Assembly (NCBI GenBank): GCA_030665535.1
Contig: DAOUZU010000024.1
Coordinates: 1-10,835, forward strand
DNA length: 10,835 bases
DNA from: Dehalococcoidia bacterium
GTDB lineage: Bacteria > Chloroflexota > Dehalococcoidia > Dehalococcoidales > JAUXAE01
Direction of reading: 5' to 3'
Shown in pieces: positions 1-6,856 of this stretch. The first letter of the stretch is position 1. Every line of letters starts with the position of its first letter. Below the pieces are notes generated by a model. The model saw only the letters and a program-made list of their open reading frames with translations. It had not been told where the DNA came from and did not search any database. The position numbers and the translations under genes are program-made.

Positions 1-888
1 CTGAAAGACCACGATGAACGGATGCAGCTTGAGAACAGGTTTTTAAACAAGGTGCTCGGCCCTAGGGAAAGTGACATCAGGGGCTACGGGGAATCTGTGG
101 CCCGGAGAGTCGCCTTTGCCGTCTACGCCCTCCTGAACAAACAGTATGGCGGGAAGGTGGGAGACCTTAGATCGTACATAATGACACTGGAAGACGATCG
201 TAACCGGGCCAATACCAGATATGATGAGCTTATGGGCAGGGTGGTCGGAATACTGGGAGAAGAGTACAAGGATCTGAGAACCGATTCCAAGGTCTTTATG
301 GAGAAGTTAAACACCACGCTGGGCGAAGACCTCAAGGAGTCGCGCATAGACTACGAAGCGCTGGCCGCCAAATTGGCAGATATAGACGGCCTGCGGTCAC
401 AGATAATAACCCTGAAAGCGGATAAAAAGGATCTGAAAAAAACTCACGAATCACAGATTAAAGCCCTGGAAGCGGAAAAGAAAGAGCTAAAAGAAATCTA
501 CGAATCACAGATTTCCGATTTAAAAAGCACGTTTAGCCGGGAGGAAGGCAGCTTGAAGGCGCAAATAGCCGGACTTGAAGTTGACATAAAGGAATTAGAA
601 TCAGGAAAAGAGGCTCTGCGCAGTGAGCTTGAGCAGTCAAGAAAGGACTACAGCGAGTTAAAAGAGGCAATAACCACGCTGGCCGCCGCCGTCCCGGATG
701 AAGAGAAACGCCAGAAACTCAGCCAGGAGTTATACCGATTCGTTCTCAAGGATTCCAAAGTCCCCGGTGCCGTTATCAAGGGCGTGGGCCAGTTCATTGA
801 TTTTAAGAAGTACCTGGGAGTAGCCATTGAGGCCGGCGCCAAAGAGACCGGCAAACGTATAGAGGGGGTTCTGGAAAAGGCCGCCTGA
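1..888 (+). CDS. Coiled-coil protein of unknown function (5' end probably outside window)
   Basis: I do not recognise this protein. The frame is open from base 1. The first ATG is at 22, giving 288 residues, but no Shine-Dalgarno-like purine run precedes it, so the real start is probably upstream of the window. Numbering from ATG 22, residues 1-100 are mixed and helix-prone. Residues about 100-225 are a long charged coiled coil rich in Lys, Glu and Leu, with two 18-residue repeats at 131-166. The end, from about 240, is less charged and Gly/Ala-containing (FIDFKKYLGVAIEAGAKE). There is no signal peptide, transmembrane segment or catalytic motif. It converges on the operon from the other strand with only 15 bases between. 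A structural or scaffold role is possible but unsupported. Confidence 0.75.
   Translation: MKDHDERMQLENRFLNKVLGPRESDIRGYGESVARRVAFAVYALLNKQYGGKVGDLRSYIMTLEDDRNRANTRYDELMGRVVGILGEEYKDLRTDSKVFMEKLNTTLGEDLKESRIDYEALAAKLADIDGLRSQIITLKADKKDLKKTHESQIKALEAEKKELKEIYESQISDLKSTFSREEGSLKAQIAGLEVDIKELESGKEALRSELEQSRKDYSELKEAITTLAAAVPDEEKRQKLSQELYRFVLKDSKVPGAVIKGVGQFIDFKKYLGVAIEAGAKETGKRIEGVLEKAA
412..519 (+). repeat. Two tandem 54-bp (18-residue) coiled-coil units
   Basis: Residues 131-148 and 149-166 of the coiled-coil protein align as two units of the pattern L-K/E-A-D/E-K-K-D/E-L-K with a shared ESQI. At the DNA level the 14-mer ACGAATCACAGATT occurs at 446-459 and again at 500-513, exactly 54 bases apart. 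The period of 18 equals one heptad plus one hendecad, so the coil may be locally unwound rather than a pure heptad coil. The conserved nucleotide identity suggests a fairly recent internal duplication. Confidence 0.6.
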
Positions 889-903
889 CGCCACCCGCCG
901 CGC

Positions 904-1221
904 CTAGTCGGTGTCCTCGCCCTTGTTGGCCGTAATGGCCTGGCCCGTCTTGGGGTTGAAGGCGTGCATTTCGTCCATGCCGAAGACGACCTCAATATCC
1001 TGCCCCGGCCGGGCCGAAGTCCGCGAGTCTACGCGGGCCAGGAAGGGCTTATCGCCGGCTATCAGGTACAGAAAGAACTCGTTGCCCATAAGCTCGGTCA
1101 CTTCTACCTTTGCCTTTACCGACGCTACCGTTCCCGGTAGCATATACTTCGGGTCGTGGATGTGCTCTGGCCGTATGCCGAAGGTGATTTTCTTGCCCAG
1201 ATAGGTATCTTCAGGGACTAA
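904..1221 (-). pseudogene. C-terminal fragment of a MalK/UgpC-type sugar ABC transporter ATPase
   Basis: This frame encodes about 105 residues of the regulatory C-terminal TOBE region of a MalK/UgpC/MsmX-type ATPase. It shows ITFGIRPEHIHDP, VEVTELMGNEFFLYL and the terminal HAFNPKTGQAI, ending at TAG 906-904. Family members are about 360-380 residues long. The Walker A, signature and Walker B motifs that should precede this part are absent. Upstream the same frame stays open to about 1353, but only as an out-of-frame shadow of fdhE, so homology begins at about 1221-1209, right at the fdhE stop. No plausible start or ribosome-binding site exists at the junction. It is either a pseudogene left by a deletion or one side of an assembly chimera. 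It could not hydrolyse ATP. Confidence 0.8.
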
Positions 1222-2069
1222 TCCCTCTGGTAGCCCTCTTTGGCGGCCAGGAAGTCCAGAGGGAGGCTGATGGCCTCTTCCACCTGGGGCAGGGTCTCCT
1301 GGCCGGAGGCTTTCTCGATTGTGGTCTTTATATAGCGCTTGCAGACATCGCAAACATCAACGCGGTGACTTTTATCCTCACCGGCAAAGAAATACCTGAG
1401 CTTATCGTGCTGGGCATTATCGCAAAAGGGACACTTCATGCGGGGGAAGCGCCACTGGCTGCGGCACAGCGGGCAGAAGAGGAAGCGCTGGCTGTCTTTA
1501 CCCTCAAAGCGGGCATGGCGGGGCAGGCTGCCGCAGAAGGGGCAGCTACCCTTCTTCCAGCCGGCATCTTTGATGACCTCCTTGTAGTACTCCGCCTGTG
1601 CCTGGAAAAAGGGGACTATCAGGCTGAGTAAAAAGAAGGAGACTGTCTCCTCATTGATATTATTGCTCTTGGCGAACTCCCTGACGTAGTCAACCTTGTT
1701 GGCCAGGATATCGGCGGCGAACTTTGAAGCCGCCTCCGGCTTAAGCCGCGGTAGGGAGAGTAGTTCCTCGACGGGAAAGGGGCGGTCGGATACCCGGCTG
1801 AATAACTGGCCTAAGGCCAGGGCTGTCTCTTTGTATAGCTCCGGGTCAATTTGGAGCGACTTCTTTTCAATGACATACTGCCCGCTCAGCAACTTGGCCA
1901 GCGCCTCTCCGGGAGAAAGAACAGGAGTAGACCCGGCTTTTAACCGGGTCGACTCCTGTACCTTGAAGATCTCTCCGTAGAGATCAATCAGTTTCTCTAG
2001 CTCCGGGTTATCCCCCCGGTGCTTTTTCAGCTCTTCATTTATAGCCTTTATGCCAGATTTACTCGTCAC
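1218..2069 (-). CDS. fdhE: Formate dehydrogenase accessory protein FdhE
   Basis: A 283-residue cytoplasmic protein of the FdhE family. These proteins bind the catalytic subunit of respiratory formate dehydrogenases and are needed for their activity, acting on the Tat-exported alpha subunit before export. Four CxxC pairs form the rubredoxin-like half: CPFC 176-179, CPLC 199-202, CPFC 213-216 and CDVC 240-243. The N-terminal 165 residues are the helical FdhE region. The start is GTG at 2069, which shares its G with the TAG stop of the upstream nrfD-like gene (1-nt overlap), so translational coupling is likely. The end, LDFLAAKEGYQR followed by TAG, fits a normal FdhE C-terminus, so the gene looks complete. 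A foreign ABC-ATPase fragment begins immediately at its stop. Confidence 0.93.
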   Translation of the reverse strand: MTSKSGIKAINEELKKHRGDNPELEKLIDLYGEIFKVQESTRLKAGSTPVLSPGEALAKLLSGQYVIEKKSLQIDPELYKETALALGQLFSRVSDRPFPVEELLSLPRLKPEAASKFAADILANKVDYVREFAKSNNINEETVSFFLLSLIVPFFQAQAEYYKEVIKDAGWKKGSCPFCGSLPRHARFEGKDSQRFLFCPLCRSQWRFPRMKCPFCDNAQHDKLRYFFAGEDKSHRVDVCDVCKRYIKTTIEKASGQETLPQVEEAISLPLDFLAAKEGYQRD

Positions 2070-3226
2070 TAAGAAGCCGAAACCTCTGTTTGTGTACTGC
2101 CTTCGGGCAGGCCGGCATTCTGATCAGAGAAGACGGGCGTGTACTTGACCGCCAGCCTGAAGAGGAACATGGCGCCGGCTATAATGCCCACGGTGAACAG
2201 AATCTCGTAGGCCGATGGGAAGTAGCTGCCCACCCTGGCCGGGGCGTGAGAGATGACCAGCACGTTGAGCCGGTTCAGGACGACGCCCAGGAAGACGAGC
2301 GAGGTGGAGAACATCAACCAGTTGGCCGACTTTCTAAGCTTGGTGAAAAGCAGGAACATAGGCAGGGCCATGAACAGGCCGACCTCAGCCAGGAAGAGCC
2401 AGCCGAATGTGTCAAGCTCGAAGGCTGAGAAGTTGCCGGTGGTGCCCAACTCAACGAACCGGGCAACCAGGTAAAGGGCCAGCACCCAGGCTATGCCCAG
2501 GCCTACCTTGCTGGCGACATCCGTCCTCAAAGTCATTTTCCATGACCGGGAAGCAAGTATGTAGAAGAAGACCAGAACCGCTAGGCCGGCAGCTATGGCT
2601 GAGATGAGGAAGAGGTAGCCCATCAGCGGCGTGTGCCACAATGGTTGCTGGTCTGGCGTTATCAGGAAGAGGGCACCAAGCGAAGACTGGTGCAGGAAGG
2701 AGAGGACGATACCGAAGATAACCAGCGGTATCAGGAAGAAATGCTGAATCCTGGCCAGCGTTTCTGCCTTGAGAGCCTTGAAAATATTGGGGCTGAACTC
2801 AAGGAAGAGAACTGTCAGGTAAGCCATAACGCACCAGGATACCTCGAACATAACCGAACTGGGCTGCCACATCCAGATGGGGTGAACGATGGCGATAGAG
2901 CGGCCAAGATCAGTGAAGATGCCGATGGCGCCGATGGTATAGCCCAGCAGGGCTATCAATATGGCCGGTTTGACGAGGGGCCTCAGGCTCTCCCACTTGA
3001 AGATGTAGACAGCTGCCGCCAGGGAGAAGCCACCGGCGGCGACGGCGATATAGACGCCGACGTCAAAGGCGACCCACAGCCCCCACGACCAGTTGTCAGA
3101 GAGGTTGGTTACAGTGCCCAGCCCGTAGATGAGCTTGGCCGCCAGTACCCCGAGGGCACCCAGGCCAAGTAGAATTTGGAGCACGCTCCACTTGGTAAAC
3201 AGGGAAATGTTCTGTCCGTTACTCAT
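2069..3226 (-). CDS. NrfD/HybB-like integral membrane subunit of the formate dehydrogenase complex
   Basis: A 385-residue protein with about ten hydrophobic segments (roughly 14-36, 50-75, 88-108, 126-143, 160-178, 203-225, 241-260, 274-295, 303-322, 341-361). It carries the HybB-type signature SFLHQSSLGALF (176-187) followed by WHTPLMGYLFL. NrfD/HybB proteins carry no cofactor of their own and connect an Fe-S subunit to the quinone pool. I chose ATG 3226 because AAGGAGGG lies 10 nt upstream. An in-frame ATG at 3235 is only 1-2 nt from that site, and a longer reading frame to 3286 would run through the fdhB remnant. It follows fdhA and the broken fdhB and overlaps fdhE. It resembles OmeB of the Dehalococcoides organohalide-respiration complex in family and position, but that equivalence is inference. 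Confidence 0.92.
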   Translation of the reverse strand: MSNGQNISLFTKWSVLQILLGLGALGVLAAKLIYGLGTVTNLSDNWSWGLWVAFDVGVYIAVAAGGFSLAAAVYIFKWESLRPLVKPAILIALLGYTIGAIGIFTDLGRSIAIVHPIWMWQPSSVMFEVSWCVMAYLTVLFLEFSPNIFKALKAETLARIQHFFLIPLVIFGIVLSFLHQSSLGALFLITPDQQPLWHTPLMGYLFLISAIAAGLAVLVFFYILASRSWKMTLRTDVASKVGLGIAWVLALYLVARFVELGTTGNFSAFELDTFGWLFLAEVGLFMALPMFLLFTKLRKSANWLMFSTSLVFLGVVLNRLNVLVISHAPARVGSYFPSAYEILFTVGIIAGAMFLFRLAVKYTPVFSDQNAGLPEGSTQTEVSAS

Positions 3227-3245
3227 ACCTTTCATACCCTCCTTA

Positions 3246-3381
3246 TTAGCCCTCGAGACGTTTCTTGCGGAAGTACCAGGCACCACCCATCAGGGCGGTG
3301 ACGGCACCGATGCTTGTAGGCGGCCATGCAGCCGCGACAGCCCGTACACCTGACTGTATCAATCAGCAGTGCGTTTGGCAT
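3246..3381 (-). pseudogene. fdhB: Internally deleted, frameshifted remnant of the Fe-S beta subunit (fdhB)
   Basis: The intact 5' end begins with ATG 3381, 3 nt beyond the fdhA stop, with GGAGGAAGG inside the fdhA end. It encodes an FdhB-type N-terminus with LIDTVRCTGCRGCMAAYK, meaning Cys12, 15 and 18 of the first ferredoxin motif. From about codon 24 this frame turns into nonsense and stops at TGA 3234-3232 after 49 codons. In another frame of the same strand, from about 3311 to TAA 3248-3246, one reads IGAVTALMGG and AWYFRKKRLEG. This looks like the end of a membrane-anchor helix with its basic cytoplasmic tail, as found at the C-terminus of anchored FdhB. Both ends of one gene thus seem joined near 3313-3305, with most of a 200-300 residue protein missing. 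The C-terminal assignment is inference. The fourth cluster ligand position (22) is Tyr instead of Cys. Confidence 0.72.
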
Positions 3382-3384
3382 CGG

Positions 3385-6300
3385 TTAACCTTCCTCCCTC
3401 TGGATAACCAGCGGCTCTATGATCTCATAGCGGCCGTCGGTTGTGGAGGGCAATTCTCCGTCGCTGACCTTCTCTACGCTTACCAGGAAGGCTTTGAATT
3501 CGGGGATAGTGGTGTTGGCGTCCCCGGCATTGGGTGTAAGTTCGTTGGCGCTGGGGCCGGTGGAAAGGCCCATGTAACCCCAGTGCCAGGGCATGGCAAC
3601 CTCGTGGATGGACTTACCGGCCACCTGTAACGGCCTCAGGCGTTTGGTGACCATGGCCGCCACCTCAATGCTGGCGCGGGCCGAAGTAACCTTAACCTTA
3701 TCGCCGCTCTTGATGCCCTTCTGGGCGGCCAACTCCTCGCTCATTTCAACATACATCTCGGGCATGAGCTCCACCAGCCAGGGCAGGTTGCGGCTCATCT
3801 GGCCGGACTGCCAGTGCTCCACCAGCCTGAAGGTAGTGGCCACGATGGGGAACTGGTCCCGGCTGCCCTTGACATCCAGGCCGCCCGTCCAGATGGTGAA
3901 GGTGGGGTCGTTCTGGGTGCCGGAGATCAGGTTGTCCACCGGGCTCTCCCATGGCTCGTAGTGCTCGGGGAAGGGGCCATCGGCCCGTCCCGGTCCGAAG
4001 ATGTGGGCGTGGCCTTCGGGCTTCATGATGAAGGCGTTGTAGCCGCCCTGGTTCTGTGGCGGGGCGCCGCCATCGGGGACATCACCCAGCCATTTCTTGG
4101 CCACATCGTCCCATTTGATTACTGGCTTATCGGCGTCCCAAGGCACGCCGTCAAGATCAACCGAGCAGCGGTTGTAGATGATGCGCCGGTTGACCGGCCA
4201 GCACCAGGCCCATTTGAGGGTTAAACCCACATTGAAGGGGCCGTCTTCAAGGCTGCGGCGAGAGGCCCTGTTGCCCGGGATGGGGGCGTCAGGCTCCATT
4301 TCTGGCTCCACATAGCTGTTGGTGTACAGCCAGTTACCGGCGGTGGTGGTGCCATCAGTCTTGAGACCGCCGAAGCTGTTCATCAGCTTGCCGGTGGTGA
4401 GGTCGTAGCCGTTGATCTCCTTGGCCACCTCGCGGGCATCCGGGTCGTCCCCGTAGTCCCAGGTGAGGTTGGTTATAGCCGCGGAATTGGGGCCGCCCTC
4501 GGCGGCATAGAGCGCCTGGATGCGCTTCATAATCTGGTTGATTATCCACAGGTCGTGCTTGGCCTCTCCGGGCGGCTCGACTGCCTTGTAGCGCCACTGA
4601 CTCCAGCGCCCGCTATTGGTAACGCTGCCCTCTTTCTCGTAGGAGCAGGCTGCCGGCAGCAGGAAGACCTCTACCGGGCTCTGGGACGGGTCTTGCCCCG
4701 GCCGTTTCCAGACGGCGGCCGTCTCTGTTTCCCAAAGCTCGGCAACTACCATCCAATCCAGCTTGGCCATAGCCTGACGGGTTTGGATGGCGTTGGGGCT
4801 GCAGACGGCCGGGTTCTGGCCGAAGACGAACAGACCCTTTATATCGCCCTCAAACATTTTCTTGAAGAGGGGTATCCAGGAGTAGTTGCCGCCTTTGTCA
4901 ATCTTGGGCAGCCAGTTGAAGCCCAGGTCATTGCCCAGGGTGGCGCTATCGCCGTACCAGGCCTTGAGCAGGCTGGCCATATACTTGGGATAATTCTTCC
5001 ACCAGTTAAGGCTGCGCGGGTTATTCGTCGTTGGCGTGGCCCGAAGGTTATGGGCGGCCAGGTCAACATCCGTGTCAATAGGCTGCTTGAGATAACCGGG
5101 CAGAATGTGGAAGAGGATGCAGTGGTCGGTGGAGCCCTGTACGTTGGACTCACCCCTGAGGGCGTTGATGCCGCCGCCGGTAACGCCCATGTTGCCTAAA
5201 AGCAGCTGAAGCATGGCGTAGGAGCGGATCATCTGAGTGCCGTTGGTGTGCTGGGTGGTGCCCATGGCGTACATTATGGTGCCGGACTTGCCCGGCGCGC
5301 CGGTAGCGGCGTAGGTCTGGGCGATCTCCATGATTTTGGCTTCGGGACAGCCGGTGACGCTGGAGGCCAGGGCTGGCGTATAGCGGGCCCAGTGCCTCTT
5401 TAGGGTCTGGAAGACGCAGTTGGGGTCCGTCATGGTCATATCCCTGATGGGAATGCCGTCGGCGTCCTTCTGGAAGGTCCAGGTGGACTTGTCGTATTTC
5501 CGGGCCACCGTGTCAAGGCCGGAGAAGACGCCGTCTAGCTCTGCGGGGCCCTTAAAGTCGGGATTCAGCAGGTAGGGGGCGTTGGTGTACTCCCGGACAT
5601 AGGTCATGTTGTAGTTGCCCGGGTTGGCCTCCATATCCTCCATAACATACTTGGAGATTGCGCCGATGAAAGCGATATCCGTGCCGGATCTCATCGGGGC
5701 GTAAATGTGGGCCTTGGCTGAGGTGCGGGTGAATCTGGGGTCTACATTAATAAGAGTGGCCCCGCCTTTCTCTATGGCATCGGTGATGTGGCCGAAGCTG
5801 GCTGGGTGGTTCTCAGCCGGGTTGGCTCCTATGACCAGGATGACATCAGAGTTGGCGATGTCCACCCAGTGGTTGGTCATGGCTCCTCGTCCGAATGTTT
5901 CCGCCAAACTGGCGACAGTGGAGGAATGTCATATACGGGCCTGGTGTTCAACGTAGACAAGGCCCAGGGCGCGCAGCATCTTGATAAGAAGATAACACTC
6001 TTCATTATCATGGGCGGCGCCGCCAACATGGGCGATAGCGTCAACGCGGTTCACCAGTTTTCCGCTGGAGTTGGTCGTAATCCAGTTCTCATCGCGGGTG
6101 TCTTTTACCCGCCTGGCGATAGCGTCCAGGGCAAAGTCCCAGGACTTCTCTTCCCAGTCGCTGGCGTTGGGTGCCCGGTAGAGGACCTTATTAAGGCGGC
6201 GGGAGTTGTTGTGGATCTGGGCCATCGCCGCTCCCTTGGAGCAGCCGCCACCGCGGTTGATGGGGTGGTCGGGGTCGCCCTCCAGGTTGACCAGGCGGCC

Positions 6301-6504
6301 GGCGTTGTCCGTATAACAGATAAAACCGCAGCCACTGGCATCGTAGGGGCAGATGGTAAAGGTCTCCTTTATCCATCGGGGCCTATTGTCAACGAGAACG
6401 GCCTCCGGCTTCAGTGCCCCGCCGAAGACGCCGGTAGCGGCAAGTACCCCGGCGGCACCCCCGCTTACCTTGAGAAAATCCCTTCTGGTAATCTGAGACT
6501 TCAT
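3385..6504 (-). CDS. fdhA: Selenocysteine-containing formate dehydrogenase, catalytic alpha subunit (Tat-exported)
   Basis: A 1039-residue molybdopterin bis-guanine dinucleotide oxidoreductase, close in length to E. coli FdnG (about 1016), oxidising formate to CO2. Start ATG 6504 has AGGAGG 11 nt upstream. Residues 1-35 are a twin-arginine signal (SQITRRDFLKVSG), so it acts on the outer face of the membrane. The N-terminal cluster region reads CPYDASGC (Cys52, Asp55, Cys59) with Cys88 and the conserved Lys90. Codon 192 is TGA (5931-5929), flanked by VEHQARI before and HSSTVASL..ETFGRGAMTNHW after, the exact context of Sec-His in FdhA proteins. The MopB body follows (VIGANPAENHPASFGH), and the last 130 residues or so form the molydopterin-binding C-terminal domain. 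Translated without recoding it splits into 191-residue and 840-residue frames, the second from a spurious TTG at 5907. A sulfur/serine-type non-FDH role is unlikely given Sec. Confidence 0.93.
5902..5931 (-). promoter_or_regulatory. Selenocysteine UGA codon plus bacterial SECIS-like hairpin in fdhA
   Basis: On the mRNA strand, UGA (5931-5929) is followed after 18 nt by the loop of a hairpin. Its arms CGCCA and UGGCG (5914-5910 and 5906-5902) are perfectly complementary around GUU. In E. coli fdhF, as I recall it, 18 nt also separate the UGA from its GGUCU loop, so this hairpin sits where SelB would bind. The loop retains the GU dinucleotide. The lower stem is short and interrupted. SelA, SelB, SelD and tRNA-Sec would have to be encoded elsewhere. 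Confidence 0.8.
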
Positions 6505-6562
6505 CAGACCATCATCCTCCTTTTCTCTTTATACCAAGACTTTCCGCCGCTTAAAACAGAGA

Positions 6563-6595
6563 ACTGACAACTCTTCGGCGGGAAGAGTTGTCAGT
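6563..6595 (-). promoter_or_regulatory. Strong leader hairpin upstream of fdhA (possible attenuator)
   Basis: ACTGACAACTCTTC is the perfect reverse complement of GAAGAGTTGTCAGT across a 5-nt loop, giving a 14-bp stem. On the fdhA mRNA strand the stem is followed by TCTCTGTTTTAAG, a weak U-rich run, so it could act as an attenuator. The loop (CCGCC on the mRNA) is complementary to GGCGG about 28 nt downstream (6548-6544), which would permit a pseudoknot or alternative fold. The structure is seen in the sequence. The regulatory role is inference. Confidence 0.55.
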
Positions 6596-6738
6596 CTGAC
6601 AAATCAACTGAATATCATTTACCTTCACTTCGTGTCCGTTTAGCTTAAAATATTTCATTTACTGCCGTTCAAAGTATCCAGGGCAATGCTCTTTTCCTTC
6701 CAAGTGGGTAACCCGGCGGTTCGGTACCAGGTTATATA

Positions 6739-6753
6739 TCCTAAGTACTAGGA
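6739..6753. promoter_or_regulatory. Palindromic operator-like site TCCTA-N5-TAGGA
   Basis: TCCTAAGTACTAGGA has perfect 5-bp inverted arms around a 5-nt centre. It lies just downstream of the predicted fdhA proximal start site. The core TAAGTACTA (6742-6750) recurs at 6833-6841 behind the second promoter. The regulator is unknown. Confidence 0.5.
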
Positions 6754-6765
6754 CTTTTGCCTGAG

Positions 6766-6794
6766 AGAATACACGACTTCCCTCCACTTGTCAA
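6766..6794 (-). promoter_or_regulatory. fdhA proximal promoter (sigma70-type)
   Basis: On the - strand TTGACA (6794-6789, consensus -35) is followed after exactly 17 nt by TATTCT (6771-6766). Transcription would start at about 6759 and leave a leader of about 255 nt before fdhA. The palindromic site at 6753-6739 would then lie at about +7 to +21, a typical repressor position. Confidence 0.6.
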
Positions 6795-6832
6795 GCCCTC
6801 TCCTCATAAAAAATCGCAAAAGCCGTGTGCCT

Positions 6833-6841
6833 TAAGTACTA
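6833..6841. promoter_or_regulatory. Second copy of the TAAGTACTA operator core
   Basis: The nonamer is identical to that at 6742-6750, 91 bases away, and both copies are followed by a CTTT-containing stretch. The outer arms are degenerate here, so binding would be weaker. Its distance from the distal -35 box (45 bases) matches the proximal pair (44 bases). Confidence 0.4.
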
Positions 6842-6856
6842 TGTCTTTAGATAGAC

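Noticed and set aside
904..1353. A complete 149-residue protein on the - strand
   Set aside because: Only the part from about 1221 downward resembles a protein family. The upstream 44 codons are an alternative-frame shadow of fdhE.
2069..3286. Longer NrfD-like protein from 3286
   Set aside because: The extra 20 residues run through the tail of the fdhB remnant, and a good Shine-Dalgarno site fits ATG 3226.
3593..5199. Long + strand frames opposite fdhA (for example 4555-5199)
   Set aside because: They mirror the codon bias of the high-GC fdhA gene, have no recognisable domains and lack ribosome-binding sites.
3385..5907. A separate 840-residue formate dehydrogenase gene starting at TTG 5907
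   Set aside because: It is the continuation of the upstream 191-codon frame through a selenocysteine TGA. It lacks a ribosome-binding site and would miss the signal peptide, the Fe-S region and the active-site residue.
6505..6760. Moco or other known riboswitch in the fdhA leader
   Set aside because: A molybdoenzyme leader with a hairpin makes this tempting, but I could not match conserved residues of any riboswitch class by eye.
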